Part shown: one piece after another, positions 7,228-15,167 of the stretch
Layout of the letters: the number at the start of each line of letters is the position of its first letter
How positions within the stretch are numbered: position 1 is the stretch's first letter
Virus record (IMG/VR): IMGVR_UViG_3300045051_000399
Span: 1-61,323 of that record
DNA: 61,323 nucleotides
Source: a virus
Direction: 5' to 3' (one strand)
Position numbers and translations under genes: made by a program
Notes under the pieces: model-generated
The model's database searches: none
What the model saw: only the letters and a program-made list of their open reading frames with translations
What the model was told of the DNA's origin: nothing

Positions 7228-8054
7228 CGACAAACGAACGCGTGATCGTGGATGTCACTCCGGCAAACATCGAGGGCGGTGCGACGGCCGAGGCCGGCGC
7301 AATGGCGCTCGTCAAGATCGCCGATGTCGAGCAACGCCTCGCGGCCTCCGAGCACTTGCGCGGGATCCGGCTGCTCAAGCGGAAGATCGAAGCGCATTAC
7401 GACGCGATTAAGCGGCCGCTCCTCGACACGATCTCGAAGGTGCGCCGAATGGAGGCCGACGATCTCCGGCCTGTCGTGCAAGCCGACGCTCACCTTGTGC
7501 GCGTGCTGAGCGAGTTCGATCGGGCCGAGGCCGATCGTAAGGCACGGGAGCTGCGCGCCCGAGAAGAGGAGGAGCGCAAAAAGCTCGAAGCCCGGCGACA
7601 CGAGGAGGCCGAGGCCCTCCGCCGGGCCGCGCGCGAAGAGGAGGACGCACGCAACCGCCGGGCGCTCCACGCACAAGCTCGCGCCGTTGAGGCTGCGCCG
7701 ATCGTGCCCGTAGTCGCGCCGTCGAACGGCGGCGGCCCGGTGAACGTCGCCGGCGTCAGCTCGACGCGCAAGTATCGGGCGCACGTGACCGATAGGCGGG
7801 CGGCGATCCTGGCGGCGGCCGCCGGCGAGCTGCTCCGGGCAACCTACGGCCTCGTACCGCCCGTGCAAGGCCGCGATGAAGTCGAAGCGTTTCTCCGGCG
7901 GTTCATGGGCGGCGATAGCGCAACGCCGTTGCCGTTCGAGGCGATCGACATCAGCGAGCCGATCCTCAATCAACTCGCGAAGCGGCTCGAATCATCGCTC
8001 GTCGCGCCCGGCGTGCACGCGGTGACGGTGGATGGTTTCAGCGTGCGCCGGTAG
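7224..8054 (+). CDS. Coiled-coil protein of the recombination block
   Basis: A 276-residue protein. Residues about 85-155 are an almost uninterrupted charged coiled coil (ARELRAREEEERKKLEARRH). A Pro/Val/Ala linker and a globular C-terminal domain (about 175-276) follow. Similar proteins often accompany phage exonuclease/annealase pairs, possibly as loaders or nuclease inhibitors. ATG 7224 overlaps the exonuclease stop (ATGA), implying coupled translation. Confidence 0.65.
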   Translation: MTTNERVIVDVTPANIEGGATAEAGAMALVKIADVEQRLAASEHLRGIRLLKRKIEAHYDAIKRPLLDTISKVRRMEADDLRPVVQADAHLVRVLSEFDRAEADRKARELRAREEEERKKLEARRHEEAEALRRAAREEEDARNRRALHAQARAVEAAPIVPVVAPSNGGGPVNVAGVSSTRKYRAHVTDRRAAILAAAAGELLRATYGLVPPVQGRDEVEAFLRRFMGGDSATPLPFEAIDISEPILNQLAKRLESSLVAPGVHAVTVDGFSVRR

Positions 8055-8076
8055 TCGGCGCGAGGAGGATCGCAAA

Positions 8077-8478
8077 ATGTGGACGATCGCAAAGGTAGGC
8101 CGGCAGGGCTTACGCGACACCGAGCACGACATCGCACCGCCGCTCTTGAAGGCGATTACGATCCCGATCGAGTTCGACGATACCGGGCTTCGTATTCAAC
8201 TCGCGATCTATTTCGGCGTGCCGCGTTGCATGCCGGCCTCGGCGGTCACTGATTTTGACTTGGCACAAGCCGCGCACACGATCGTCGAGCGCCTCGAAGC
8301 GAAGGATCAGCTCGCCGGGCTGAGGGAGGAGCGCGACGATCTCCGAGCGCGGTATGAGATCTTGAGGCGCGAAAGAGACAAGGCGACAGCGGAGAGAGAC
8401 AAGGCGACAGAGCGCCTCGATGCGATCGAGAAACTGATCACGTCGGCGGCGCAATGGTTTCGTGGGCCGCGCCGGTGA
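8077..8478 (+). CDS. Hypothetical protein with C-terminal coiled coil
   Basis: A 133-residue protein with GAGGAGGATCGC upstream of ATG 8077. N-terminal half is alpha/beta. Residues about 70-120 form a charged coiled coil, with the direct nucleotide repeat RDKATAERDKATER near 8376-8415. The 3' end overlaps the next gene by 25 bp. Confidence 0.6.
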   Translation: MWTIAKVGRQGLRDTEHDIAPPLLKAITIPIEFDDTGLRIQLAIYFGVPRCMPASAVTDFDLAQAAHTIVERLEAKDQLAGLREERDDLRARYEILRRERDKATAERDKATERLDAIEKLITSAAQWFRGPRR

Positions 8479-8816
8479 GCCTCGACGCCGTGGCCGTCGC
8501 GCTTCGAGCCGGTCGAATCTCTCCGATCGAGAAGCTCGCGCTCATCTTTCTCGCGAACGCCTACGCCGACGAGTACGGCGTCGGGCGCATCCCGACGGGC
8601 GACGAGTACGACGATCTTCCGCGCTTCATCGGCTGCACGCCGCACGAGGCGACGTACGCGGTAAAGCGACTCTTCGAGGCCGGCGTGTTGCGACGCGTCC
8701 CGGCACCGGCGATGCTCTTTGCCGAAGAGTCGCATGCCGGGATTTGGTTTCAACTGGTCGAGCAACCGACGCTCGCCGAGATCGACGGAGGCCGCACACG
8801 TGCCGCCGGCGAATAG
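8454..8816 (+). CDS. Winged-helix-like DNA-binding protein
   Basis: A 120-residue protein. The segment ISPIEKLALIFLANAY followed by GCTPHEATYAVKRLFEAGVL reads as a winged helix-turn-helix, with the recognition helix at HEATYAVKRL. It lies immediately before, and overlaps by 17 bp, a gene with a similar winged-helix domain, so it may be a replication cofactor or regulator. Confidence 0.55.
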   Translation: MVSWAAPVSLDAVAVALRAGRISPIEKLALIFLANAYADEYGVGRIPTGDEYDDLPRFIGCTPHEATYAVKRLFEAGVLRRVPAPAMLFAEESHAGIWFQLVEQPTLAEIDGGRTRAAGE

Positions 8817-9627
8817 TCTCGACGCAACGCTCACAGTGATCGAGCTGATCGAACATCCGCGATCGCCGCTCAAGATGGCCGAGCGCTTCGCGTTGCTCCT
8901 CCTCGCCGGGCGCGTGAATCACTCGCGCGGCGACTGGCGCGTGTGGCCGAGTCTCGATAAGCTCGCGACGGGTATGCACGCCTCGAAAGATACGACACGA
9001 CGCGCGTTGCGCGGGCTCACTGAGGCCGGCTTGCTCTCGCTCGTACGTATCGGCAACGGGCGCGGAAACCCGACGGTGTACCAGCTCGAAAGGGTAGCGC
9101 TGTGCAACCTTTTACGAGAGCTGAAAGGATCGCAAACGGCCCGAGAAAGGGTAGCAACCGAGGCTCACCTTAAGAGCAACACGAAAGTACAAGTACAACA
9201 CGAAGTACAAGACGGCCTCGCGAGCGCAAACGCGCTCGCCGAACTGTGGAACGGCATCGTAACGAGGCCGATCCCGAAAGTGCGGATCCCGCTCTCACCG
9301 GATCGCGTACGCGCGTACGCTCGGGCATGGCCGTCGATGAAGCCCGACGAGTGGCGGCTCACCTTCGAGCACGTCAACGGCGAGAGCTGGTGCCGGGCTC
9401 CTGGCGTCGGCGAGCATCCGAATTGGACCGAAACGCTCGATCGGATTGTGAGCAAGCCGGGGATCTGGCAACGGCACTTTGAAAAAGCCACGTCGGGCGC
9501 TGGAGGGGCCGTGGTGCCACGATCGCGCGCCGAGGCGTATCGACATACCCAAGCGAGCAACGCGGCCGCCGTAGCGGGCTTGCCGGCGTTTTTCGTCGGA
9601 GGGCGAAACGATGAAGCCGAGGACTAA
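8800..9627 (+). CDS. Replication initiator, lambda O-like
   Basis: A 275-residue protein from GTG 8800, 9 bp after CGGAGG. Residues about 10-100 form a winged helix of the phage replication-protein type (VWPSLDKLATGMHASKDTTR, then RALRGLTEAGLLSLVR). A short linker and a C-terminal domain with FNELW-like (ALAELWNGIV) and W-rich motifs follow, typical of phage O/DnaD-like initiators. The linker-coding DNA (9088-9213) contains short direct repeats and is less G+C-rich, as in lambda, where the origin lies inside O. The DnaC-like loader three genes downstream fits the O/P arrangement. Confidence 0.65.
   Translation: MPPANSLDATLTVIELIEHPRSPLKMAERFALLLLAGRVNHSRGDWRVWPSLDKLATGMHASKDTTRRALRGLTEAGLLSLVRIGNGRGNPTVYQLERVALCNLLRELKGSQTARERVATEAHLKSNTKVQVQHEVQDGLASANALAELWNGIVTRPIPKVRIPLSPDRVRAYARAWPSMKPDEWRLTFEHVNGESWCRAPGVGEHPNWTETLDRIVSKPGIWQRHFEKATSGAGGAVVPRSRAEAYRHTQASNAAAVAGLPAFFVGGRNDEAED
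9088..9213. repeat. Iteron-like direct repeats inside the initiator gene (candidate origin)
   Basis: GAAAGGGTAGC occurs at 9088-9098 and 9145-9155. ACACGAAAGTACAAG and ACACGAAGTACAAG occur back to back at about 9179-9213. The stretch is locally richer in A than the rest of the gene. Lambda-type origins lie within the initiator gene and carry direct repeats, so this is a reasonable origin candidate, but the repeats are few and short. Confidence 0.35.
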
Positions 9628-9904
9628 GGGCATTCTCGCGTTGACTGGTCGCTTCACGGTCGGCGATGAGACTTTCGGCAATCTCAACGGCCACGCTACC
9701 GGCGAGCCGATCATCGTGAGGCGGATTGTCGCGCGGAAGGCGTGGGCACGCTGGCTCCGCGCGCATCTCGACGCGGAGGGCGTACGGCTGGCGGAACAGC
9801 GGATCGCATGGGACATCGACAGGGGCCGGCCGATCACGTACGCAGCAGTGGAGATCGATCCGATGAAAGTCAAGAGGGCACCGTGCGAAATCTCACTGAG
9901 GTAA
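9611..9904 (+). CDS. Small hypothetical protein
   Basis: A 97-residue basic protein, overlapping the initiator gene by 17 bp. The N-terminal third is beta-rich (ILALTGRFTVGDETFGNLNG) and the middle helical and arginine-rich (VARKAWARWLRAHLDAEGVR). No family recognised. Confidence 0.55.
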   Translation: MKPRTKGILALTGRFTVGDETFGNLNGHATGEPIIVRRIVARKAWARWLRAHLDAEGVRLAEQRIAWDIDRGRPITYAAVEIDPMKVKRAPCEISLR

Positions 9905-10128
9905 TCTTCGGGCTCACCGCGATCGGCATTACAGCGGCGGCGGCCGCTCGCATGGTGTCGATCGTGATGAAGCGGGCGCGATGGTATCCGTCGCTTGTGT
10001 GGGCGAGCTACGTGCTCGCGTGGGGGCTCCTGGCGGCGTACTGCGCGTACTGGCAGCTTCACGCGTTCCACGGCTGGGGCGCGCTCCTCAACGGCGGGCA
10101 GTGTGCGCCGGCACCGGGGGCGTTCTAG
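9883..10128 (+). CDS. Small two-pass membrane protein
   Basis: An 81-residue protein from GTG 9883 with two hydrophobic segments (VIFGLTAIGITAAAAARMV and LVWASYVLAWGLLAAYCAYW) separated by a short basic loop (KRARWYP). The size and topology would suit a holin-like or envelope-interacting protein, but its place in the replication block argues against lysis. Overlaps the previous gene by 22 bp. Confidence 0.5.
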   Translation: MRNLTEVIFGLTAIGITAAAAARMVSIVMKRARWYPSLVWASYVLAWGLLAAYCAYWQLHAFHGWGALLNGGQCAPAPGAF

Positions 10129-10129
10129 C

Positions 10130-11146
10130 GTGGCCGGCAAGATGCCGCCGAGGCCGGCTCAGGCGTACCCCGATTGCCCGCACTGCTCGTACGGGCTTTT
10201 CACGGTGCGACAGACGCGACGCGTCGAGCCTCGGCCCTTATGGACGCACGAGCGGGCACAGCTTACCGATACCGAGCGTGAGCAATTGCCCGAGGGCTCG
10301 ACAAATCACGACTTGATCCGGCTCCGGCAACCGAATCGACCGATGCCGCCGACGTTCGAGGATGACACGGCTGCCGCGTGTCTATGCCCGGCCGGGCGCG
10401 CCAAGCTGCGCGAGTATGTGCGCTTGATTGGGATGGAGCGGCTCGTTACGCAAGAGGAGATCGATCAACTCTGGCCGGGCGGCCCGCCGCGCGAAGAGAC
10501 GCGAAGCGCCGCGCTCGAAGCCGCCGGCATCCCGCCGCTCTGCTGGGAGTGGACGATCGAGAGCTACCGGAAACGCTTCGGGAAGGATCGCGGCACGCGC
10601 GCGTTGCTCCGACAAGCCGACGACTGGCTCAAGGCGACACCGGGACACCGTACCGACGTGGTGATCTTCGGGCCGCACGGCACCGGGAAAACCGGCCTCG
10701 CGATCGGGATGCTCATCGAGTGCATCGAGCACAACGAGCGCGCCCGACTCGAAGATGCGCGCCGGCTCTTCATGGGATGGCGCGAGACGTTCCGCGAGGA
10801 TGCGACGATGAGCGAGGAGCGGTACCTCGCGCAGTGGGAGAGCGTGCCGACGCTCATCCTCGACGAAGTGCAAGAGGGCTCTGACAAGTCGCGGCCGGTG
10901 CTTCAGCTCCTCATTGATCGCCGGCAGAAAATGCGGCGGCCCTCGGTGCTCGTGCTCAACGTGCCCGAGGATTGCGCCGACACAACGAGCGCGCAACCGT
11001 ATCTCGCACAGCAGCTCGGGCCGGCGCTCTTCGATCGGCTCCGCGAGCGCGCGCAATTTTGGGCGCTCCTCGGAGCCTCACGTCGGCAAGCGCTTGTCCT
11101 GGCGTTCGATGGCAAGAGTCGCGAAGAAAAGCACGAGGCCGAATGA
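10130..11146 (+). CDS. DnaC-like helicase loader ATPase
   Basis: A 338-residue P-loop ATPase. Walker A is GPHGTGKT (181-188) and Walker B LILDE (242-246), in a domain like DnaC/IstB loaders. The N-terminal half has CPHC (16-19) and CLC (84-86), a probable zinc-binding region, and helices that could contact the initiator or helicase. GTG 10130 follows the previous stop closely; ATG 10142 is an alternative. With the O-like initiator it would load the host replicative helicase, since the phage has no helicase or polymerase of its own that I can see. Confidence 0.7.
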   Translation: MAGKMPPRPAQAYPDCPHCSYGLFTVRQTRRVEPRPLWTHERAQLTDTEREQLPEGSTNHDLIRLRQPNRPMPPTFEDDTAAACLCPAGRAKLREYVRLIGMERLVTQEEIDQLWPGGPPREETRSAALEAAGIPPLCWEWTIESYRKRFGKDRGTRALLRQADDWLKATPGHRTDVVIFGPHGTGKTGLAIGMLIECIEHNERARLEDARRLFMGWRETFREDATMSEERYLAQWESVPTLILDEVQEGSDKSRPVLQLLIDRRQKMRRPSVLVLNVPEDCADTTSAQPYLAQQLGPALFDRLRERAQFWALLGASRRQALVLAFDGKSREEKHEAE

Positions 11147-11334
11147 TGCGCGAGTTGTGGTATTCGGTGACGGGGTACGGCTTCGCCGGCATGCTCCTCG
11201 TGAACGCGATACTTTTCGGCACCGTGTTCGCAGAAAAAAACTTCGCCGATCACTGCTACATCGCGGCGCTCGTGCTGTGCGGGATCACGAGCGAGATCCG
11301 GCGCGCCTCGAAACAACGAGCGAAGGGGGATTGA
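11146..11334 (+). CDS. Small membrane protein
   Basis: A 62-residue protein with two hydrophobic stretches (YGFAGMLLVNAILFGTVFA and CYIAALVLCGITSEI) and the basic tail RRASKQRAKGD. The start overlaps the loader stop (ATGATG), and the stop overlaps the next gene. Function unknown. Confidence 0.55.
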   Translation: MRELWYSVTGYGFAGMLLVNAILFGTVFAEKNFADHCYIAALVLCGITSEIRRASKQRAKGD

Positions 11335-11972
11335 TGGCAAAAACGATCACGCGCGCGGCGACAAACGGCAAGCCGGCAAAGTCGGACACGTGGCGCACGC
11401 CGCGCGAGCTGTTCGAGGCGCTTAACGCGGAGTTTAGTTTCGCGTGGGATTTGGCGGCGGATAAAAGCAACCATCTCGCGCCGGAGTGGTTCGGTCCTGG
11501 CAGCTCGTCGGAAGTGAACGCGCTCGCGTCCGATCTAGATTGGGAAGTCGAGATCGTGAACTATGCGAAGCCGCCGGCGCGGATCTATTGGGCGTTTCTC
11601 AATCCGCCGTACTCCGCCAAACTGATCAAGCCATTCATGGCGAAAGTGCGCGATACGATGGCGCGCTCGACACGCCTCGGGATCGTGACGCTCACGCCCG
11701 ACGATCATTCGACGCAATGGTACCGTGCGCTCGACGGCGCGGCGGAGCTGCGACGGATACCTCACCGCGTGCCGTACTTGAAGCCCGTCGGGCGCACACT
11801 CGCGCTCGCCGGCGCAATGTTTCCGAGCTGTGTCGGGATCTTCCGGCCTCAGATCGGCGTATGGCATCCGCACGCGCCGCGCGTCGTCGCGTGGAGCTGG
11901 AAAGGCGTCGAGCATCGGCTCCGGGCCGCCGCGTTGCATGAGCGGCTCCGTCGGGCCTCGGAGGGGGAGTAA
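11334..11972 (+). CDS. Phage DNA N6-adenine methyltransferase (Dam family)
   Basis: A 212-residue protein. TWRTPRELFEALNAEF (19-34) and WDLAADKSNHLAPEWFG (38-54) match the phage N6-adenine methyltransferase family, with the catalytic NPPYS motif at 90-94. Members methylate adenine, often in GATC. GATC is strikingly abundant in this genome (see findings), so this is a plausible specificity but is not shown by the sequence. The gene lies between a small membrane protein and a hypothetical protein with ATGA-type overlaps. Confidence 0.8.
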   Translation: MAKTITRAATNGKPAKSDTWRTPRELFEALNAEFSFAWDLAADKSNHLAPEWFGPGSSSEVNALASDLDWEVEIVNYAKPPARIYWAFLNPPYSAKLIKPFMAKVRDTMARSTRLGIVTLTPDDHSTQWYRALDGAAELRRIPHRVPYLKPVGRTLALAGAMFPSCVGIFRPQIGVWHPHAPRVVAWSWKGVEHRLRAAALHERLRRASEGE

Positions 11973-12232
11973 TGCCACAGATCCTCGCGTCGGTGTATGC
12001 CGATACCGTGGGCGTCGGGCGATGCCGTGATGAGGCGTGCGGCGCGCGTATCACGTGGGCCGAGAACGTCGTGACACATCGGCGCATGCCGTTCGATGGC
12101 GAGCTTGTCGCGATCCGCACGAGCACCGAGCCGGCGACGGGCCGGCAGATCTGGCACGTGGATCTCGATCAGAATCACTGGCGGTCGTGCCCTGGCTCCG
12201 ACAAGTTTCGTCGCGGCCGCGTGAAGTCGTAA
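11972..12232 (+). CDS. Small cysteine-containing hypothetical protein
   Basis: An 86-residue protein with GRCRDEACGARI and HWRSCPGSDKFR, three cysteines plus nearby histidines that could bind zinc. Overlaps the methyltransferase stop by one base (TAATG). Its TAA stop begins a TAATACAATT box. Confidence 0.6.
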   Translation: MPQILASVYADTVGVGRCRDEACGARITWAENVVTHRRMPFDGELVAIRTSTEPATGRQIWHVDLDQNHWRSCPGSDKFRRGRVKS

Positions 12233-12239
12233 TACAATT
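12230..12239 (+). promoter_or_regulatory. Candidate promoter -10 box (TAATACAATT)
   Basis: The ten-base string lies 14 bp before the ATG at 12253 and is nearly identical to the boxes at 4881 and 59764. No convincing -35 element is seen. If transcription started just downstream, the leader would be only a few bases long. Confidence 0.3.
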
Positions 12240-12252
12240 ACGGCTCGCACCG

Positions 12253-12765
12253 ATGGCAACGATCACGATGAATCGCGCGGAGCTGGCGGCGTTTCGTCGC
12301 CGGCATCGAGGGCCGGAGCTGGCGGCTCTCCCGTTCGCCGAGGCGATCCCGAAGCCGCCGAAGTGGCGGAGCGGCCGCGCCCGGCATGAGGCCGGGCAGG
12401 AAAAAGGCGCGCTCCTGAAGTGGCAGCTCGATCGGATGGCGGCGGCGGATCCGCGCTTCGCCGGTGCGCTCTGCGAGGTTCGGTTTCATCCGATCCGGAA
12501 GTGGCGGCTCGATGTCGCGATCTTCCGGCTCAAGATCGGCGTGGAGATTCACGGCGGCGTATTCCTGAAGCCTCGGCGGGACGATCCGAACGCCCGAGGC
12601 GCACACTCGCGCGGCGCGCAACAAGTGAAAGATTGGGAGAAAGCAAACGCCGCACAGATCGCCGGTTGGATCGTGTTGAACGTGTTGCCCGAGTGGATCC
12701 CGAAAGGGATCGCGCTTCAATTGGTCGAACATGCGGTCAACGCGCGGGAGCCTCGATGCCGCTAG
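12253..12765 (+). CDS. PD-(D/E)XK endonuclease-like protein
   Basis: A 170-residue protein. EVRFHPIRKWRLDVAIF (75-91) and IGVEIHGGVF (95-104), followed by AHSRGAQQVKDWEKANAA (117-134), match a widespread phage endonuclease family with the pattern R-x-W-R-x-D ... E-x-x-G-G ... R-G-A ... E-K-x-N. D87 and E98 are the likely metal ligands. Such enzymes are proposed to act in recombination, replication or DNA packaging. It follows a TAATACAATT box. Confidence 0.65.
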   Translation: MATITMNRAELAAFRRRHRGPELAALPFAEAIPKPPKWRSGRARHEAGQEKGALLKWQLDRMAAADPRFAGALCEVRFHPIRKWRLDVAIFRLKIGVEIHGGVFLKPRRDDPNARGAHSRGAQQVKDWEKANAAQIAGWIVLNVLPEWIPKGIALQLVEHAVNAREPRCR

Positions 12766-12899
12766 TGCTGTTCGTGATGGCGTGCATCGTGGCGATCGTG
12801 TTCGCCGGCGCGTGCGATCGCATCGAGCGGAAACTCGATCGGCTCCTGGCATTACACGAGCGGCTCGAAACCGAGTCGCGCGACGAAGAGGCGACGTAA
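12756..12899 (+). CDS. Small membrane-anchored protein
   Basis: A 47-residue protein: one N-terminal hydrophobic segment (LVLFVMACIVAIVFAGACD), then an amphipathic charged helix. The AGAC at the end of the hydrophobic stretch could in principle be a lipobox, but the N-terminus lacks positive charges. Overlaps the nuclease gene by 10 bp. Confidence 0.5.
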   Translation: MPLVLFVMACIVAIVFAGACDRIERKLDRLLALHERLETESRDEEAT

Positions 12900-12902
12900 C
12901 GC

Positions 12903-12930
12903 GTTTTCCGAAAACCCGTACGCGAGTACG
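12903..12930. promoter_or_regulatory. Two adjacent inverted repeats
   Basis: GTTTTC-C-GAAAAC (12903-12915) is an AT-rich near-perfect palindrome that resembles an operator. Directly after it, CGTAC-GCGA-GTACG (12917-12930) forms a 5-bp stem closed by a GNRA-type tetraloop. Together they fill the 46-bp gap before the ATG at 12946. Operator or RNA element; not decidable here. Confidence 0.35.
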
Positions 12931-12945
12931 AGTGAGGAGCAAACA

Positions 12946-13236
12946 ATGAGCGACAAAGTACCGGCAGTGACGTTCGACTTCAACCTCGGCGATCGGGCAC
13001 GTGACAAGCTATCGGGCCTCGTGGGGATCGTCACGTCTCGCGCCGATCACTTCACTGGATGCAAGCGGTACTGGCTCACGCCGCAAGAGCTGAAGGACGG
13101 CAAGCCCGTCGATGGTTTGTGGGTAGACGACGAGCTGTGCGAGCTGGTCGAGGCGGGCGTGCTCAAACCGAAGCCGATCGCGACGAGCGGGCCGATCGGG
13201 CAACCGTCGAGCGCGCCGCGCATGCCGAGGCCGTAA
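12946..13236 (+). CDS. Hypothetical SH3-like protein
   Basis: A 96-residue protein with GAGGAG 9 bp upstream. The sequence FNLGDRARDKLSGLVGIVTS, then HFTGCKRYWLTP, is the pattern of phage small barrel proteins (G-D-x-V/A-x-D-x-x-[ST]-G-x-x-G). The C-terminus is proline-rich. Function unknown. Confidence 0.6.
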   Translation: MSDKVPAVTFDFNLGDRARDKLSGLVGIVTSRADHFTGCKRYWLTPQELKDGKPVDGLWVDDELCELVEAGVLKPKPIATSGPIGQPSSAPRMPRP

Positions 13237-13278
13237 ACGCGCGTATACCGAGCCCGTAAAAACGAGGAGGGACTGATC

Positions 13279-13443
13279 ATGCTGCACGATCCTATTTGGT
13301 TTCACTCCGCCGGCCCACTGGTGTCGCTCGCGTGGCTCGTGCGGATTGTCGCGGCGATCTTTTGCGCGTGGAGCTACTTTCGCGATCGCGGGCCTGACGT
13401 GACCGTGTGGCTCCTCCTGGCGCTCCTGTTCGCGTTTTTCTGA
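13279..13443 (+). CDS. Small two-pass membrane protein
   Basis: A 54-residue protein with a good GAGGAGG site 7-13 bp upstream. It has two hydrophobic segments (GPLVSLAWLVRIVAAIFCAW and TVWLLLALLFAFF) joined by YFRDRGPDV. The length and hairpin topology are holin-like, though the gene is far from the endolysin candidate. Confidence 0.55.
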   Translation: MLHDPIWFHSAGPLVSLAWLVRIVAAIFCAWSYFRDRGPDVTVWLLLALLFAFF

Positions 13444-13502
13444 AGGGTACGAAGGCCGACGCGGATCGGCTTCTCACGTGGCGATACAACGAGGAGGACG
13501 CA

Positions 13503-13823
13503 ATGAGACAACGAAAGGGCGGCGCGCTCGTGCTGGAGCTAACGCACGAGTGTAATTTTCTGGCGTCGGCGCTCGGCATCGTGGCCGTGCTCGCCGACAA
13601 GCACGGGGATCGGATCTCGGAGCTGCGCTCAATTCACACGCTCGGCGAGATGGCGCATAAGCGGCTCAATGAGCAGCTCGTCGAGGCGTCGCTCGCGAAT
13701 CAAGAGAAACAGAAAGCGGCCGCCAGCGTCCCGGCCTCGGGCACGTTGCCGATCGACAACCGCGAGAAAGGACAAGCGATCGAGCATGCCGAGATGGGGC
13801 AACCGAGCTTGTCGGAAGCATGA
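13503..13823 (+). CDS. Hypothetical helical protein
   Basis: A 106-residue protein behind GAGGAGGACGCA. Mostly helical with a conserved-looking NFLASALGIVAVLADKHGD core; the C-terminus is polar and probably disordered. Overlaps the next gene by 4 bp. Confidence 0.55.
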   Translation: MRQRKGGALVLELTHECNFLASALGIVAVLADKHGDRISELRSIHTLGEMAHKRLNEQLVEASLANQEKQKAAASVPASGTLPIDNREKGQAIEHAEMGQPSLSEA

Positions 13824-14200
13824 GCGCGATCAGCGACGGCCCGGTCGAGCATCAACAAGATCCGGCGCGCGCGAAAACGCTCGCCGCGTTGAAGCCGATC
13901 CTCACAAGCACCGCGTTTATGTGCGATCTCGATGCGCTCTCCGCCGACGTGATCCGGCTGCTCTCCGACTTCGCCGAGGAGCACTTCGATCAATTGATCG
14001 GCACGCTTGGGCAAGAGACGCACTTGCCGACGGTGCTCGATATGCTCCTCGGCTGGATCGCCGGCTTTGGCGATGCTGGCGGCGACGGCCCGACGACGCC
14101 GACGATCGGGATCGCGGCGCAACGGATCCTCGTGATCAGCTTCGTTGCGGGCTGGTCCGTCGATAACTCCGCGCGGCTTCACCGAAGCAAGGTGCAATGA
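13820..14200 (+). CDS. Hypothetical helical protein
   Basis: A 126-residue protein, helical throughout, acidic in the middle (SDFAEEHFDQLIGTLGQE). The C-terminal segment RILVISFVAGWSV is only moderately hydrophobic. No family recognised. ATGA overlaps on both sides. Confidence 0.55.
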   Translation: MSAISDGPVEHQQDPARAKTLAALKPILTSTAFMCDLDALSADVIRLLSDFAEEHFDQLIGTLGQETHLPTVLDMLLGWIAGFGDAGGDGPTTPTIGIAAQRILVISFVAGWSVDNSARLHRSKVQ

Positions 14201-14763
14201 TGAGCGACAAGATCACGCTCGCACCGGCGCGCGGGCTTCAGATACCCGAGATCACGCGCCGATCGTTCGAGCTGCGCCCGATCGGCTTGAAGGTGCTCCG
14301 CGCGCCGACGTTCGAGGAGGCCGAGGCGCTCGGGCACTTCATCGTCAAAGTACACGGCGGGATCGCGTGGATCGCCGGCGATTGGGCGAATACGTGCGAG
14401 GATCGCTTCGGCGAAGAGAGCGCACAGCTCCTCGACGCGACAGGATGGGAGTATGAGACGTTGCAGCAGTACCGGCGCGTTTGTGCGGCGGTGCCGTACG
14501 AGCGCCGGCAAGCGGATCTCTCCTTCGCTCATCATCGCGAGGTTGCGGATCTCAAAACCGAGGCTCAACAACTCCGCTGGCTCGGAAAAGCGCGCGAAGA
14601 AAACTGGTCGAGCGCCCGGCTCCGACGAGAGCTAAACAAGTCGAAGGATCCGGAGAAAGCGAAACTATGGGTACTCGTCGAGTGCAAGAGCCCGGCGGAT
14701 CAGGAAGCCCTGATCGAACGGCTCACAGTCGAGGGCCGCACGTGCAAAGCGGTCGAGCGGTAA
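14200..14763 (+). CDS. Helix-turn-helix-like phage/plasmid regulatory protein
   Basis: A 187-residue protein. The middle contains IAWIAGDWANTCEDRFGEES, then ATGWEYETLQQYRRVCAAVP and LSFAHHREVADL...WLGKAREENWSSARLRREL. This is the pattern of a widespread phage/plasmid family with a helix-turn-helix like that in ParB/KorB-type proteins (G-D-x-x-x-x-x-x-R-[YF]-G-E, then SHH-x-x-V-A-x-L). Expected to bind DNA. No ParA partner is seen, but a parS-like site exists at 59677. Confidence 0.5.
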   Translation: MSDKITLAPARGLQIPEITRRSFELRPIGLKVLRAPTFEEAEALGHFIVKVHGGIAWIAGDWANTCEDRFGEESAQLLDATGWEYETLQQYRRVCAAVPYERRQADLSFAHHREVADLKTEAQQLRWLGKAREENWSSARLRRELNKSKDPEKAKLWVLVECKSPADQEALIERLTVEGRTCKAVER

Positions 14764-15167
14764 TCGATCTCCTGGCGCGCCGCGCGCTTCAAGCGCTCAT
14801 CCGTTCGTGGAGAGTGCGCGCGCAATGGCCGTTGTGTGATGGCGGCCCGGCGACGTTCAACGAGCGTCGAGCGCTCCTGAGCTGCGCGACGGCCCTCGAA
14901 GTGGCGATCATGCGGGATTGCGACGAGGGCGTCGCGATGGAGGGCGGGCTTATGGCGAGACGCTGGTCGGAAGTGGAGGCCGGTATGAGCGATTCAGATC
15001 CGGCGACGACGAGAGCCGAGCGCATCGTACACGCGGCGCACGTGGCATATGCGGCGCATCGGACGGAAGGCGTAATGGCCGACGGCGTGGATCGCGCACG
15101 GGCCGAGGAGCGCGCGCGCGAGGCGAGCCTCGAAGCGCTGTGGGAGGCCGTGCGATCGCGATCATGA
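14742..15167 (+). CDS. Hypothetical helical protein
   Basis: A 141-residue protein from GTG 14742, overlapping the previous gene by 22 bp, with GAGGG just upstream. Alanine/arginine-rich helices, one internal ATG (14986, MSDSDPATTR) as an alternative start. No family recognised. Confidence 0.5.
   Translation: MQSGRAVIDLLARRALQALIRSWRVRAQWPLCDGGPATFNERRALLSCATALEVAIMRDCDEGVAMEGGLMARRWSEVEAGMSDSDPATTRAERIVHAAHVAYAAHRTEGVMADGVDRARAEERAREASLEALWEAVRSRS

Noticed and set aside
14200-14763. A true ParB partition protein.
   Set aside because: Only a helix-turn-helix-like middle is visible; there is no ParA gene and no N-terminal CTP-binding motif, so only a loose resemblance is claimed.
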